Below, one piece after another: positions 1 through 14,182 of a stretch of 64,000 bases of DNA. The position numbers were made by a program, and so were the translations under genes. The stretch lies in NCBI RefSeq assembly GCF_020085105.1, contig NC_058062.1, forward strand, positions 7,429,945 through 7,493,944, given 5' to 3'. The DNA is from Siniperca chuatsi. Lineage: Eukaryota; Chordata; Actinopteri; Centrarchiformes; Sinipercidae. Under the pieces are notes generated by a model, which worked only from the letters and a program-made list of their open reading frames with translations, made no database searches and was not told the origin of the DNA. Numbering within the stretch: position 1 is the first letter of the stretch; each line of letters starts with the position of its first letter.

Positions 1-232
1 TGAGTGGTATCAATTTTCTCATCTAATTACCTGCCAGAAAGCGTATTTCCCAAAATTAAAAACCCTGATGGTATGTAGCTTATTACATATTACTGTTATT
101 ATTATTATTGTTATTATCATCATTATTATTATTATTCAGTCTTTTTTTTGGTTCTATTTTTAAGTTTTAAATTTAAGTTTAAGTTGGCAATGATCCACTA
201 AGAAATCAACTACATTAAAGGTGGTTCACCCA

Positions 233-289
233 AATTACAAATAAGTTATAAATATTTACTTGCTTGATATTTATAACTTATTTGTAATT
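233..289. repeat. Perfect 23-bp inverted repeat with 11-nt loop
   Basis: The arm at 233-255 is the exact reverse complement of the arm at 267-289, with an 11-base loop between. It is AT-rich. The flanking text (GGTTCACCCAAATTA) resembles the edge of a widespread teleost repeat, so this is probably the end of a small fold-back element; that assignment is from memory. Confidence 0.75.
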
Positions 290-3135
290 ATTTGTTCCAT
301 TCCACAATATGAAAGAGTTGGACTGAACAAACAGCATACCAACAATTGTACTAAAACTTTCAGGCTAAAAATGTAACATTTATTGTCCCAAGGGTGGTGT
401 TAGTGGAAATACCATTGGGTCACCATTTAAGTGTAAGGACACTCATCAAGTGTCTAAAATGGTTAAACCTCTGGGGAGAATTAATATGTTGAGTACATTT
501 CATGGCAATCTGCCCATTAGATTATGCTATTTCTTGTGTATAAGTAGATCATTTGGCCTCATGGTAGCACTAGAAGAAATGTGAGCGGTTCACCAAAATC
601 ATAGCAAATTGTCCTCTGGGAATAAAAAATATGTGAGGGAAATTTTGTGGAAATCCAGCCATAAGGTTTGATATACCTTGACTTAGACCAAAGTGTTGTT
701 GAGGGGGAAATTGTGTACTGACAGTGGTGATAGAAGGTTAGGTGGTCAACAAAATACAGGAATCATTTTCTGGTGACCGTGCATATCCAAACCAAATTTC
801 ATGGCCTGAAGTATATTTGCCATGGACTAAAGAGTTCAACCAACTTTAACACAAAAGGCAGATAGCACACACAAAAATAAGTGGAGTTATGCAAACAATA
901 TTACCTGTTTCCTCACCTGAACTCTCATGTAAGACTCTGAACCTGGTCCGCAGCTCAGAAATCCATTTTCTTGACTTCTTGCAAAGCCTCAGAAAGGTGA
1001 AATAATGATGAAGAGGGTTCGGACGATTGCCCTCCTTTTCCACAGAAATCATTCATCCCATGTTGTTGAGCCCTGGCTGTGGCCCTATAGCCTGCTACTG
1101 TTTTCCTGTGTTTTGTTCTCATTCACGCAAACGAATACTTCTTCAGCCTCAGTAAATCCAGAGGCCGGCTTGACCCCCATGAATCTGGCTGCTCATTCGC
1201 TCCCATAATTTTATATTCTGTTCTTACTTTTTTAGTTCTTTTTCTTTTGCCCTTGCAAGACCTCCCAGGGAGAAATCTAGACTTAAGTGTATGCACTCAT
1301 ATGCGCGTGTGTGTATGCGTGTGTTTCCACTAGCTTAGCACTCGAGAACCCTGCAGCCATGAATTATAACTCACATCGACAGCCATTTATTCATGCTTCC
1401 CCCCAGGCATCTGTGTTAAAACTGCCTTCTTTATCACCTCCCTCAGCTTTTCAGCTGATCACATCACAAATCAGAGTGACCCACAGTGAATCAAACATGT
1501 CTCAACATACTTTATTTCACAGGAAGGAATTTGTTTTGCTGCCTTTAAGCAGAAGCAGAAGAACATTTTGCACTCCTGTTTTACAACCCTGTGAAGGATT
1601 TTAAGTGCACTGTAATGTTGAACTGGTGAGACAGACAACAGAATATGTAAAAGTAAAATGAATTTCCCTTTAAATAATATGTAAAGGGTTGGAGGGTGTC
1701 CAGCTTCCAGTGGTCTACAGCTCCTTCCTCAGGCTGAATGGAAACATAAAACACTCTGGAAGGAATTCCGATTGAGTTAGCCACCCTCTAGCCCAATGTC
1801 TGTGGCCACACTGAGGACGTGTCCCCACTTTGAAGGGACAGCCGCCGCTGACAGGCCCTTATCTAATTCGAAACCCTGAAACCCCACAAATAAAGGCAAT
1901 GGTTAGCACCATCTGTTAGGTTTTAACATAATCTTCCTAATCACTTCTAATGATTTGTCTGAGGAACCTGAGTTGGATTTTCATGTTTGGTCATAAAGCC
2001 TACACATCTTTATCTTCATTCATAGCTTGGTATTTATTATAGACAGGGCCTCTTGTGTTAACAGACACTGAATTGCTCCTTTGTCTCTCTTCCTCGTCTA
2101 TTGAGTGGATTGTCTGTTGGAGAGGGGACCATCGTCACTGTGGGACGGGGTTATTTGGTTCTGTGCTACCATTCGCCTCTCTGGCCATAACTCTGAGCTC
2201 AGTGAGCATGTTTCTCACACCCCCTCACTCCAGCTGGGGGACAGGAAACGACTCTGTCTGCGACTGAGGCTGATGAACTGTTGTCTCTCGTGAGCGTTAC
2301 GATGGCAATGTGTAGGGATGGCAAGAATGCAGCACCCAGATGCTGGATCTCGAGGCATCCCCCTGCTGACGCAAGGCCAGGCCAGAGGAATCTACTGCCA
2401 CATCCCCGTTAAACCAGAGGCAAGACTGAGACTCTAGCACTGAAGACAGATGAATTATTTGGAAACTACAGATCACTTTATTATTTAACTAAAGAACAAC
2501 CACAGGGTTCTTTTTTTTTACATCAACAAACTATAATGTGAGCCTTAAAGTCATATCATATGTTATCATTACAAAAATAGCTGTCTAAATATGGAGGATA
2601 CTTAAATATCATTTTTGCAGCAGTGGTAGGTTTCATAAAGATGATTTTACAATCACACAGGAAACAAAGAAGCCTCCCATACAAAGGAGAATACAAATCT
2701 TGTACAAATAAAAATAAAAAGACATCCCCAAATCTAGCCTGACATCTGTCTCTTGTAAGAGTTTTCCAGCACCTCTGATGTAATTTCACTTTTGTCTGGA
2801 GTGTAACGTTAATGTCCACTGCTGTATGTGATCCAAAGCACTGATCAAAGACCCCAGAGACAGGTCAGTCATATGATCTGGCTGAGTCTAGTGTGAGACA
2901 AAAACTGCCAAGACAGCTATGAATTAAATAAATTCAAAGCTCACAAGGATGAGGTCTAGAAGTGTGGTTCCTCATTGCTTTCATGTGCTTAAACTCCCAG
3001 AAAAATAAAGGTGCACATGCATTCAAAAATGATAAAAAATAATCTCTTGTCATCTTTGAAAAAATGTTCTCAGATGGGCAAGTGTTTGTAAGGGCAAGTA
3101 TTATATAAATATTATATATAATAATATTATATAAA

Positions 3136-3603
3136 AGTAACTAAGTGCATTTATTCAAGTATTGTACGTATGAGGTACTTTACTTGAGTATTTCCATTTT
3201 CTGCTGCTTCATCGTTCTACTCTACTCATCGTTCTATATTTTTTCTCCACTACATTTATCTGACAGATTTACTTTTCAGATTGAGATTTCACATACAAAC
3301 ATAAGATAATCTTATAAAATACAACACATTGTTAAAGCTTAAACCAGTTTTTGGCTTGTGACCCCTTATAAAAAAAAATATGCGTCTGGTTGGGGCCCCT
3401 TGTTTTTTTTTCAGATGTCTATGAGTTGTTAGCATTTCAACCAAAGAGACATTTCCCCTCTGAACTTCTCACTTGGTTTGATTTAAATGAATGCTTAAAT
3501 CATCCAATATTTCACAATAAAAGCCAATGCCAATAGAAGCCACAGATTTGTGTATCAGAACTTTGCTCTTTCTTCTCTTCTCTCCCATTAAACATCCACC
3601 TTG

Positions 3604-3637
<34 letters not shown>

Positions 3638-3983
3638 TCTTGTGACCCTTTGGAGGGGCCAGACCTCAAGGTTGGGAACCACTGGATTAAACTACCTAAC
3701 GTAGTTACCTAAAGTAGTTCATACTCGTTCCACCTCGACCAGCAGTAAAATACTGTTTATGCATTGATGTATCAGTATTAAAAATCTAATAATGTCATAT
3801 GTACATAAGTTACAGGGGCCATTTTACTGCAGAACAAGTACTTTTGATACTTTAAGTACATTTTGCTGATAATACTTCTTTCTTAAGAAAGATTTGCAGG
3901 ACTTTTATTTGTGATGGAGTATTTTTACATTGTTGTATTGGTACTTTTACCAGAAAAGGATCTGAATTCTTCTTCCATCACTG
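3136..3983 (+). mobile_element. hAT-like MITE (TACTTAAGTA family), interrupted copy
   Basis: It begins AAGTAACTAAGTGCATTTATTCAAG and ends CTTCTTCCATCACTG, the same terminal sequences as the fuller copy at 45900-46443. The first bases of the left end (CAGTGG...) are missing, replaced by AT-rich sequence. The copy is longer than its relative because another element is inserted inside it (3345-3684). It is non-autonomous, with no coding capacity. Confidence 0.7.
3345..3684 (-). mobile_element. hAT-like MITE nested in another MITE, with 8-bp target duplication
   Basis: The right end, read on the minus strand, is CAGTGGTTCCCAACCTT, and the left end is CAGTTTTTGGCTTGTGACC, a shortened form of the same terminus. 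The flanks are GCTTAAAC (3337-3344) and GATTAAAC (3685-3692), an 8-bp duplication with seven matches, as expected for hAT transposition. A short TA/CA microsatellite lies inside at about 3604-3639. Element length is about 340 bp. Confidence 0.7.
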
Positions 3984-5366
3984 GAGGGTCTGTAGCTCTT
4001 TTCCAGAAGGTGCACTGGAGGAGCATTTGTGATGGACTAAACAACTAAAACAAAGCAAAATGCTGGAGGATTTTTCACAACCGGGCAACCCCAAAATTAT
4101 CCTTATAAATAACTAATTACTAATCTATGAAGCATTAAAATGATTTGTAAAACGATTTGAAAAGTGATACCTGCTTTTTATAAAATTAAAAAGGATCAGG
4201 ATCAAACAACGGTGTTAATTGACAGAACTGTTTTAGTTTACTGTAAGTGTAAGGGTGCAAAGGGCATGTACACCATCCATGCTTTCAGACACACTAATCC
4301 TGTCACTATCCAAAAATGTGCTGTAAACAAGGAAGTAATTTGAAGGTGAGTTCATAACAGCTTGATGAACAGAAACTAAGAGGAGCTGGAATGTTACTGA
4401 GAGTCGAACTGGCCCATCAGCTCAGTGTAATGCCCATATTAGGCTGTAATGCCATCACATTCCCATCATGCCCGTCATGAAGATTGCCATGCATGTCACT
4501 CCGAGAATTCAACTTGATTTCTTGGGTTGGAGAAGTCATGAAAAACCATCTTATATAACCAGCAGCTAATAATCACGCATTTGGGCTTCTCCCCTCCTCC
4601 TGCTAGGTTATCTGCTGCCTCCACAGAAGTCTGCTTTGTAAACCCAAATTATAGGCCAAAATGTTCTTGTAATAATTACTAAGTATGATAAATTTTGCCC
4701 CAGATACAGTCGACTTCTACAGTTCCTGGAGGATCATGCAGCACAGCACGTTTCCCGGAGTTTTCTATTGACCTTTGCTCTGTCATCTCATAACCGCAAG
4801 ACAGATTTAATTGGCGTCTACCACTGTCTGAGAAATTCACCAACTTGTCACTGTGACCCCTTCTATCTCTGTCCAAATGTACCTTAGCCTTTAACTCTCC
4901 CTCTATTCACTTTAAAAGACAACAGCATTAGAGCATGGGACGAGTATTAAGAGGAGGAATACGGGAGAATTTATCATCTGCATTAGCAATAAAATTAAGG
5001 TTCATTGACATGACAGAATAGGGAGTGATGTGTGATAAGCACGTAGCACCATTTACAGTAAGAGCAAGCACACTTAAGGGACTTGGCTCCCGGGCTTGGT
5101 CATTTTATGTGAAGGAAATGATGTTGAGAGGTGATAAGACCCAGATGGTCCTTGGGAATGTTTTGTATCTGTATCCTTAGCTTAGACTGGGAGGTTGTGT
5201 AGAAACTACAGAACGTACATTTACAAAATCCACAATTTATATGGAATAAAAACGTGATAATAAATAACTCTCTCTGGTGCTAAGGGAGCCAAAAAGTGTT
5301 TTGGATTTTAAGGGCCATATCATTCTTCTTTAATTTGCTATTTTTATGAGCAATTATAATAATTAT

Positions 5367-5530
5367 AGAGCGGGTCACCCACTAATAGGAAGATAGGGGT
5401 TTCGATCCCCGGCTTCCCCCAGCCTGCATGTCGATGTGTCTTTGGGCAAGATACTGACCCGAAGGCTGTGCCATCGGTGTGTGACTGTGTGTGTATGATT
5501 AGTTTCTTTCTGATGAGTAGCTGGACATCA
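5367..5530 (+). repeat. tRNA-like SINE fragment
   Basis: It contains GGGTTTCGATCCCCGGC, a good match to the RNA polymerase III B box (GGTTCGANNCC), followed by CTGCATGTCGATGTGTCTTTGGGCAAGATAC, a tail common in teleost repeats. No matching acceptor stem or anticodon arm can be folded, so it is not a functional tRNA gene. Confidence 0.55.
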
Positions 5531-8500
5531 CTAAATTGCCTGTGCATTGTCACCAGTAACTTGACTCGTGCTAGGTTAGCAAACTGCTGCTACAGTTGCT
5601 GCTGCGAAGTTAACAGCCAGAGAGGACGAGACATTTCCCAGAGCCAGCAAACCAGCTCCAGACAGCGATAATCACAACTCTCCAACAACAGCATAGCTTG
5701 GCAAACTAGAAAGTAAGCTGAATGTCTGTGGGCAAGTCATATAATGTTACCTGACACACAAATCATGGCTGGAATAGTGTTTTGTGGCTCGGTCCGAGCC
5801 ACTTTGTTTGTTTCCCATTTACAGAGTCAGGGCTGTGTACAAACACCAGATTTATTTTCAGCGCACACACTGAATGGGCCGCTAACATACCATGAGGACA
5901 TATTAGCTTGAAAGATGTGTATTGGATTAGACTCGCATACCACACTATTGGTCACACCGGATCAAGTGAGGCTGTAGCAGCAAAAGCCATGAGTGTTTTG
6001 AACTGAGCAAAGGTGAGTATTATTGCTTATGAATTCTCGTTTCATTTGTAAGAGGAAGATTAATGTTATTTATTGTTACAAAAATTAAATAGTCTTGCTT
6101 TAAGGCAACAAAGAGCATATGGTCCATTAACTTATTTTTGCTTATGACTGATTGTGAATGATTAAATAAATGCAGTATTTATCTTACTTTGAAATGGTAG
6201 GCTTACTCGTGTGTTTAATCTGCTGTATCATTAGACCTTGCTGAAATGGTTCTCAGAATAAATTGCAATCTTCTATACATTGAACTACATAAACACTAAC
6301 CAGTGTACAGTAATGTATTGTCACATCTGGGCATTTGAATAACTTCAAAAGTGACTTCTCACTTTAAACCTGGCTAAAGATGTTCTTTAGCCATGAAAAC
6401 GAGTTCACTTTCTCCAACCGTTCTAACCATAGATTAATTGAAAGCAAACATGTTACCCAGATACTCTAAGCAGTTGGACTTATGTGAGAGATACGAGGCA
6501 GAGTTTTATCTTAGTTTTTATTGCAGGGCAAGGCTATCTCTGTTTCACTGCAGCTTTTTTCAAATATAGCATGACTAGAAAACCGTTGAGGAATCAACCA
6601 ATGAAAGAACACCAGCATCGGAAAAAAAAACAATGACAAACCATAACAGGTATGTTAGAAATGAAGACAGGTGACATGTCTTTCTATTCTGGCGTGTGAG
6701 AGAAGTATTTGTTGAGGTAATAACAAGGATTAACTCTCAACTGTGGGAGTGTGGGACATACCAGGCCTGTGCCGAGAGCAGATGACAAAAGGCGCTGAGG
6801 AAATATGATCTTTTAAACGAATCAATTAAAGAACGAATGAGAAAAAGTGCTCATGGTGACAGGCATTTAGCAGGTTTGCATGCCACAGGTGTAAAACTTG
6901 TGTTCTTGGTTCTTGGGAACTGAAAGTCGAGGCAGTGATTATGCAACTGCGGTATGGGCTGGCAAAATGGGTTGGGTTCTCATAATTTTCTAAGCTAATA
7001 GTCATTGACAGACTGTCTGCCAAGGTTTCACTGCAGCTTCCCTTTAACAGCCAGCTTATGCAAGCTAATGAAATAGGTGGGGTATCCTCGGCCAGCAGAA
7101 AACAAAAGAAAAAAGCAACAATGTAGATGCTAAGACAAATATTAGGACAAGACTTCATTATTCAGGTCTAAGCACTGCATATCTCAACTGCAGAGCACGT
7201 TAATCTCTTTTTGTGTGAATTGTATGCATTTGAGAGCCAGGGGAAGTGGGTTTGGTAAGCATTTGCACATGAGAACACAGGAAAGAACTTTCGGAAAAAG
7301 AAAGGCAGGTATGGCTGTAAAATGCAAATGAATGTGTTTGCAGTTTTAAAAAAAAAAAGAGCATGTGATTTGTGTGGTGTGGTGTTTATGTTTGTGGGAA
7401 GGTCTGTGAAGGGAGTCTTGCCACTTACTGTCATGCATGCTAGCACAATGCATCATGTTATTGTTATGTCTACACACTTAGTTACAGTGTGTCCAGACCC
7501 AGCTGTAAACAAAGGGTATCCAGGTAACCAGGTGGTGGGTGGAGTGCACCACTGATTTCATCAGTATCTGTGGCAAGAAGGCACATGGAGAAGCATTATT
7601 TAGAAATGATTCAGACAAAAAGAGAAAGAGATTGTGGGGCACTAAGAAACAGGAAAAAAAGAAGCCATTTGGCGTGATAACTGTGCAGAGTGAGAGTGGT
7701 GGTGTTAAAACATGCCTGCATTTACTGCCAAGAACTCTTTTTATATGATATCAGGTAAGGTAAATACCAGCATGGCTGAGTCACTTGCCGTGCCCCAACA
7801 CACCACCCATCACTTTCACCACATCATAGGTGAAGTACTGATGCATGGAGTCCTGGCATTCTCTGCCTGCTGCACCTGGAGCAAAGACAGAGAGCCAAGA
7901 AAAAAAAGATAAAACTGGAATGTGTGCTGCTGGACAGTTTCACGTAATTTCTCTAATGAAAAATTATAAAATACAAATACAGCCACCCAACATTTTTTTT
8001 GTTTAATGTTTAGAGTTAGCACACTTGTCCTTCCATGCTTCACATTTAACCATTGACTCCATGAAGCTGCCCAGTGCCCAGTCGTCTGCTGTCTCCAACT
8101 GTATTTTCCCAGCCAGGCCAGGGATTTGACCCAGCAAACCTCTACTGATGAGATCTGCACTTAGATAATTTTCTAATGTATGTTATCTAACAAGCTGGAT
8201 CTCACACCGGAACAAGCCTCCAATACATAGCTCAGATACGTTTGTGCCTGTCGACAGAACAAAAGTCACCATGATGGTGCAGCTGCAGGGGGTATGTGTA
8301 CACATTGAAACTGTCCTGCTTTGACCTTCAACTTAAGCAATGGCTAAGACATCAGTGCTCTGATCTAAATACAGGTCAGGTCTAGTCCTAGGACAGACTT
8401 GAGTGCCTGAAGGCAAAGAAAAGAGCAGGAACAGGATGTCCCCAATGTAACAGAGAGAAAGAATGCTTCGAGCGGTTACAAGACAGAGGAGACATTTCCC

Positions 8501-10285
8501 ATGACACAATCCCTGCCATTTCCTGGAGCTCTGAGGTTTTGTACACAAACTGGTCCTGTGGAATGCAAAACCGGCAGGTCAGGCAGTGGCCCTTAGGGTT
8601 ACTGCTGACGTAAAGCCACATGTCCAGCAGGCAACCATAAACCTTGCATCATCCCATATATCAAAAACTCTGGGAAAATATACATGTATAAAATATGATG
8701 CCCTAATCCCCTCTCTTGACAGGACCTAAGTGACCTTTGACCCTGCTCTGAGATGGAAGTTTGGCCAGACCCTTCCCTTGAGCCCACAGTAAGATTGTAA
8801 TGTTCTTTCACTTGAAATACGACTGTATATTTGTTTCTGTCTGTCTTGGTCTTGCTCCGACCTCAATGAATTATGGACTTGCAGCTTTCTCATTAATAAT
8901 ACTTTCAGAGAGATTGCATTTCTCTCGTTGTATATAGACAAAAAGATAAGAATATAACTTGCATGTAAGTACAATTCTAATATTATTAGGTAGAAAATCT
9001 ATCTTTATAATTATTGAGTTTGAGCTAGTTATACTAAAATGGTTTCAGGAAATTCTATTCTGTAGATTAGAAATTTAAAATGTGCTGATTCTGTCTCTGT
9101 ACTTGTGTTCAAAACCATTCATACTTTCCACACGTCCTCTCCTGTTTCAGCCATGATGATTTTACCAGAAAGGAGCGAGCCCCACTCCCTCTATGTTACC
9201 CTGTGAAAAATGCATTGTGGATTTCTCAGGCTCTCTCTTTACCCTTTACTGAAGTAAACCTGCCATACGTCGTCAGAACAGAACGAGTAGTCAGGGCCAC
9301 ATCTCTCGTCAGTTTATAAGAAGGCACATAAAGTTACAGCTCCTTGGTTTGGGTTTTTATCATCCTGGATTAAATTCTCAGAGGAGGGAATTCTTTCAAT
9401 CTCTCACTCCAGTCCCAGTTCTGTCCTGTAGGCTGGATGGGTTTCACAGAACACAGGATATTTTCTATTTTTATGACATATCCCTGCAACAACTAATATA
9501 AGAGCGCTATGTCCAACTGCAACACACACAAGCACTGAAACCTCTCTCAAACATTGACAGTTTTCTTTGGACATTTACTATACCAGTGAGCAAAGAACAA
9601 CATAGATGCATACATACAATAGTGAAATAGAAGAAACTCTGAAAGATAACAGAAATAATATGTCTCCAGGCAAAGCATTTTGTAAGTAAAAGAGTTGAGA
9701 GGCTGCAGACTTTGATGAATTATTAGAGCCATAGTTGAAGAAAAGGATATGGATTAAATGTATCTACTGTGAATTGAGAAGAGAGGCAAGAAAAGGTCAG
9801 ACACAGTAACTCTATCTCACCAGATGCAGACACATAGCTATAATCATAAAATCAAGTCTAAACCAAAGCAGTCAAACTGTGGTTTTACAAAGTGAAACAA
9901 AACCTCTCAGACAGGTAGAGAGGAACTAATATGATATCAGATGGAAATGTTGCAGTATGAACTTATTGGCATAGAGACAACACCAGACAAAAAGCAATCA
10001 AACCAATCAATCAAAATATGAAATTTATGTCAAATTTATGTCTTCCAAGGGACACTATCATTGTTATCTGCATCCTCTGTCGGCATTTATGTGAGGATTT
10101 TTCACTGACTTGTAAAGTTAGAAAAGTGAATGCGGTATGTTTTACTGAAAAACATTTTGAAGGATAATCTGACCTGCATAAGACCCAAAGTCACAGTATT
10201 TCAAAATAGGGTTAGTTGTCTCATAGATGTATAAAGAATGACTGCATTTCAGTGTATAATTTCATAATGTGAGAGATCAGGTTGA

Positions 10286-10905
10286 GTGGTTCCCAACCTT
10301 TTGTCAGAAGTGCCCCTACAGCCCTGTGAGATCCCTTAATCGACACCCGTCATGTTCCAAATGTGTTCATTTAAACTGATTATTATTTAATGAGTGAAAT
10401 GAGAATGAATATAGGATGGTTCGATCATATGTCCATTCTCATAATGCAACTGAACTGTCAATGTTTAGGTCAGTTTGGTTAAGTCTGCATTCACTACTGC
10501 TTTGGCAGAAACTGGACATTTCAACCATCCATTACTTTTAGTTATCTCAACCACATATACATTACTTTTAGCTATTTCAATCATTCATTATTTTTAGCTA
10601 TAACTATTTCAACCATTTACTGATTACTTTAAGGTACTGTTTATCCATTACTTTCAGCTAACTTTTTTTTAAACACTTTATTTATTACTTTTAGCTATCT
10701 ATTTTAACCATTGCTTTTATCTTACAGTTTCTCTTTGCTTTTCTGCTATTTGTTATGCACTCTTAGTCACAAGTTCAGGTATTATAGCTGACACAATATG
10801 TGAACATATTTTTTTAATCAAAACAAAATGTCTATTTTATCAAATTACTGAGCTGTTCCACAATTTATGTAACTTAGCCCCTGGCACCTGCAGAAGTAAT
10901 TCCTA
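10286..10905 (+). mobile_element. Probable MITE with internal degenerate minisatellite
   Basis: The left end GTGGTTCCCAACCTTTTGTCAGAAGTGCCCC resembles the CAGTGGTTCCCAACC terminus of the element at 3345-3684. From about 10521 to 10715 a degenerate unit, roughly ATTACTTTTAGCTATTTCAACC, recurs about six times. The right border near CTAACCAGTATCCCTGCTG is uncertain and no clear target duplication was found. Confidence 0.5.
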
Positions 10906-13900
10906 ACCAGTATCCCTGCTGGTGTGGTAGAGTATCTTGGAAATTGTGTTTCACATTTGTATTATCTTCAACAACCCATTTTAAATAAATTGCATGATGC
11001 AGTCACCACACAGTTCATAGTTATTGTTACTTTAAAGCTTGTGTTCATGTGTTCAACGGTGCTGTCTGTCAGCATTCCCGCTGCTCAGGGAAAGGTTTTG
11101 CTCCATATATGATCACCCCATCATGTCATCATCATATTCTAAAGTCAGAGGGATGCTTTATTTTTATGTAATGTCCTCATCAAAGGGAGGCTGATGGTAT
11201 CTAGCCATCTTGGCTGGTATTAGCTGATCACAACAATGATAGACTGCATCACCCTTTTTTGAGATGTAGAACAAGTGTCATCTCATCAGCTTCAAAAGGT
11301 CATTGAACTGTTTTATCTTACAACTGTACAGTGAGGTAACATCTCTGAGAAATGTAAGATACGCATTATTCAGTTCAGCTGAAACGCCCTCAGTAAAATT
11401 AGCCTCATTTAACTTCGTTACCAGGTATAGCGTGACATTTCAGCTTCGCCACATCCACGTCTTCAACTGTTTCACTTCTGCTCATCACTCTCACATGGGA
11501 CATCCTGTCGAGTACATCTGCTTCTGAAGCCACTCAGTGTTGTTACAAACCTTGTATTGTGTCTGCACTATGCACTCATTACATGTGTCTGACCTGGAAT
11601 AGCACAGCCCAGTGTGACTCACTTGGCCTTGTCCTCCACAGGGTGAGCACATGAATGGACTGACACCAGGGAGCTGTTATGCTTTTCCTCCTGAAGCAGT
11701 GGCAGATGCTTCTTTTGCTTTTGGCACTGCAGTCACACTGCAGAATCCATGACTGCTCCATCACATGCATTTCCGCCTTGAGCACGAGGCAAGCCTGCTG
11801 CCTCCACCACTTCCAACAAACATTTTTCTCCCAAAAATGCGATACACGGTTGTGCACGTGGGATGTCCTTGCTCTTTCCCTGAGCAACTGTAGGTCTTCA
11901 GAAGTCTGTTTACTCTCAGTGCTGTGGGCCAATCTTGTCGAAGAGGTGTTTTAAAGGCTTTTCCAGACCACCGTGCACCTACACTCGACCTTCTCATGGT
12001 AATTACTGGGCCACAGGGAGACTGCAGGCCACGTGTAGCAGGAAGCTGCCCAACTGCATTAGACCATGGTCCATAGACTGTACCATGCTGTCAAGATGGA
12101 TTCAGAAACAACTAATGGCTGAAGTGCACGCCAAACTTCTGAGTGTTGCTTGACTGTGCACGAAGAGAGAGGAAAGAAGACAGAAGTTTAATACAGAACA
12201 TAATGAGTTTGAATTTTCTATTGGCATTTGCTTTTTCACTCAAGTTAAAGCAATTTGCACACTGTAGCCACAGAAACTTGGACGTGCTTCATCACCTCTT
12301 CAAAAACAGTAACAATGCAACATGCACACATGCATATGGAAAAGTAGCCTACTATATGTGTATTCAAGCTTCATGACTCTGAACAAGATAAGCTTTAATG
12401 AAAATAACAAATGGATGCATACAATAAAACAGCTAAAACTCAGTAACGTCTGAGGTCAAGCAGTTCAAGATTTTTAACAATGCTTGGGAGTCGTATATAT
12501 TTGAAAGAGGTTTCGAGGCCTGCTGTTATCTGTCCCTCAGACTCTGGGACAGCAGCCAAGCCGATGCCATCTCAAGGGGAGGAACGCAACAAAATGGCAG
12601 GAAATTCCTACTTGGTTTGCTCCCATCAGCAGGAAAAATTCTTTAGAAATCAGGCTGCTGAAATGCTGAAAGTTCTTTTGGCTGGTCAGAAACTCAGCTG
12701 TAGGAGAATGCACATCAGATGGTAACAAGTTAAAATGCAGAAAGATAGCAACAAGGTAAAAAAGAGGAAGACGAGATAGCAGAGGGCAGTGACACTTCAA
12801 GTGCCTCAAAAAATTACTGTAAATGAGGCTTGTACACAATATCAGCATAAACACTGGCTCTGAATTGAAGCTGCAAAATAACTTTCATGCAAGAACTATC
12901 TTAACAGAAAAAAATTTCATGACGCATACTCTACACTCTATATGACATTTCTTAGTGACACTTCTTTGCCTAAGGATTTATCCAAATACAGCACCATGTC
13001 CAGTGTTTTTTGACAGTTTATAATAGGAAGATGCCCTATTCATAATTACTAGACTTACACAAACTCTGATAGATGAATGGTTTGTACCTGAGGATCCGTC
13101 GTAACCTAGTGAAAACTCAGTCACATGCACATGATGACGTCTTGTACTCACACAACATATTTTCCAGTCACTGCTCAGAACTTGCATGATGGATAACTTG
13201 TTCTGAATAATAGTCACTTTTGGACCTGGGCTTTTGTTGGAATGTCTTGCTTTAACATGGGCCAAGTTTCCCCTTAGTTTCCTTTCAGTGCAACTACCTT
13301 TTATTTGAAAATTTGCAATGCCTTTGTTTGACATGCCTAAATCCAAAACACTTGAGATCACAGATGACAAGTTTATTATTATTATTAAGATTAATTTATT
13401 AAGATTAATTTAGTCAGTGAAAATTATTTTAGTTTAGCACTTCAGTCTGCTGAAACCATTGATTTGCAAGACTCTATTTTAACACGAATTTCAAATTTTT
13501 AGCATGGATGTTCATTCTTAATCTTGTGAACAGTATTTATGAGGAAAATAATCTCAACTCAAAGATCCACTTCCTCCCTTTGCCAGAGCTTTCATCATCT
13601 GATTAAGACTGTGAGATGCAGTTAAAAGCTCAGAATATGTAAACCTTTGAATTGAAGTGACTTTGTCACACATTTAAAGAATATTATAGGTATTGCTGGA
13701 TGGTTTGTATAAACTTGAACCAAAGCTACCAGAGCTGAATGGCATCAGTGAATGACAACTCTCTGTTAGACATGCCTAAAAAAAAATTCCCTCAACACAA
13801 GCCTGGAAAAAGGGTGCAAGGTCTCAAAATCAAACACTTTTGATTTCACTCCTCGAACCCTTAAACTCAGACTCATCGTGCTCCTTTCTGGCTATTCTCA

Positions 13901-14182
13901 GCCTCATTGTCTTGATGTTGTCAATGAAGCAGCCAGAGGTCAATGTGCCTTTATTCATGGTGTGGTTGAGGACTGATATTATGATGTTTTGCTGCCACCT
14001 GGTGCTCATACTAGCATGTGTAGTTTAAAATTCCCTTTTTATTGATATTGATATTTACTCATACCTCCATTACTGCTGTGCAATATCCTCTCATTATAAA
14101 TAAGCTACACTTAACTTGGCAGTTCATGTACTATTACTTTATTACATATTATTATCATCAACCGGTAAACCCACTTTGTACT

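Noticed and set aside
1005-1208. Short frame with a hydrophobic stretch resembling a signal peptide
   Set aside because: Only 67 residues, with no downstream exon and no conserved motif; probably chance.
5367-5460. Possible tRNA gene
   Set aside because: A B-box is present, but there is no acceptor stem, anticodon arm or good A-box; it is a SINE fragment.
6826-7446. Two adjacent minus-strand frames of 110 and 92 residues
   Set aside because: The translations are unrecognisable, are not joined by plausible splice sites and lie in AT-rich intergenic DNA.
11579-11954. Overlapping 117- and 91-residue frames on opposite strands
   Set aside because: No family resemblance, no splice context and no partner exon nearby; probably chance in a GC-richer patch.
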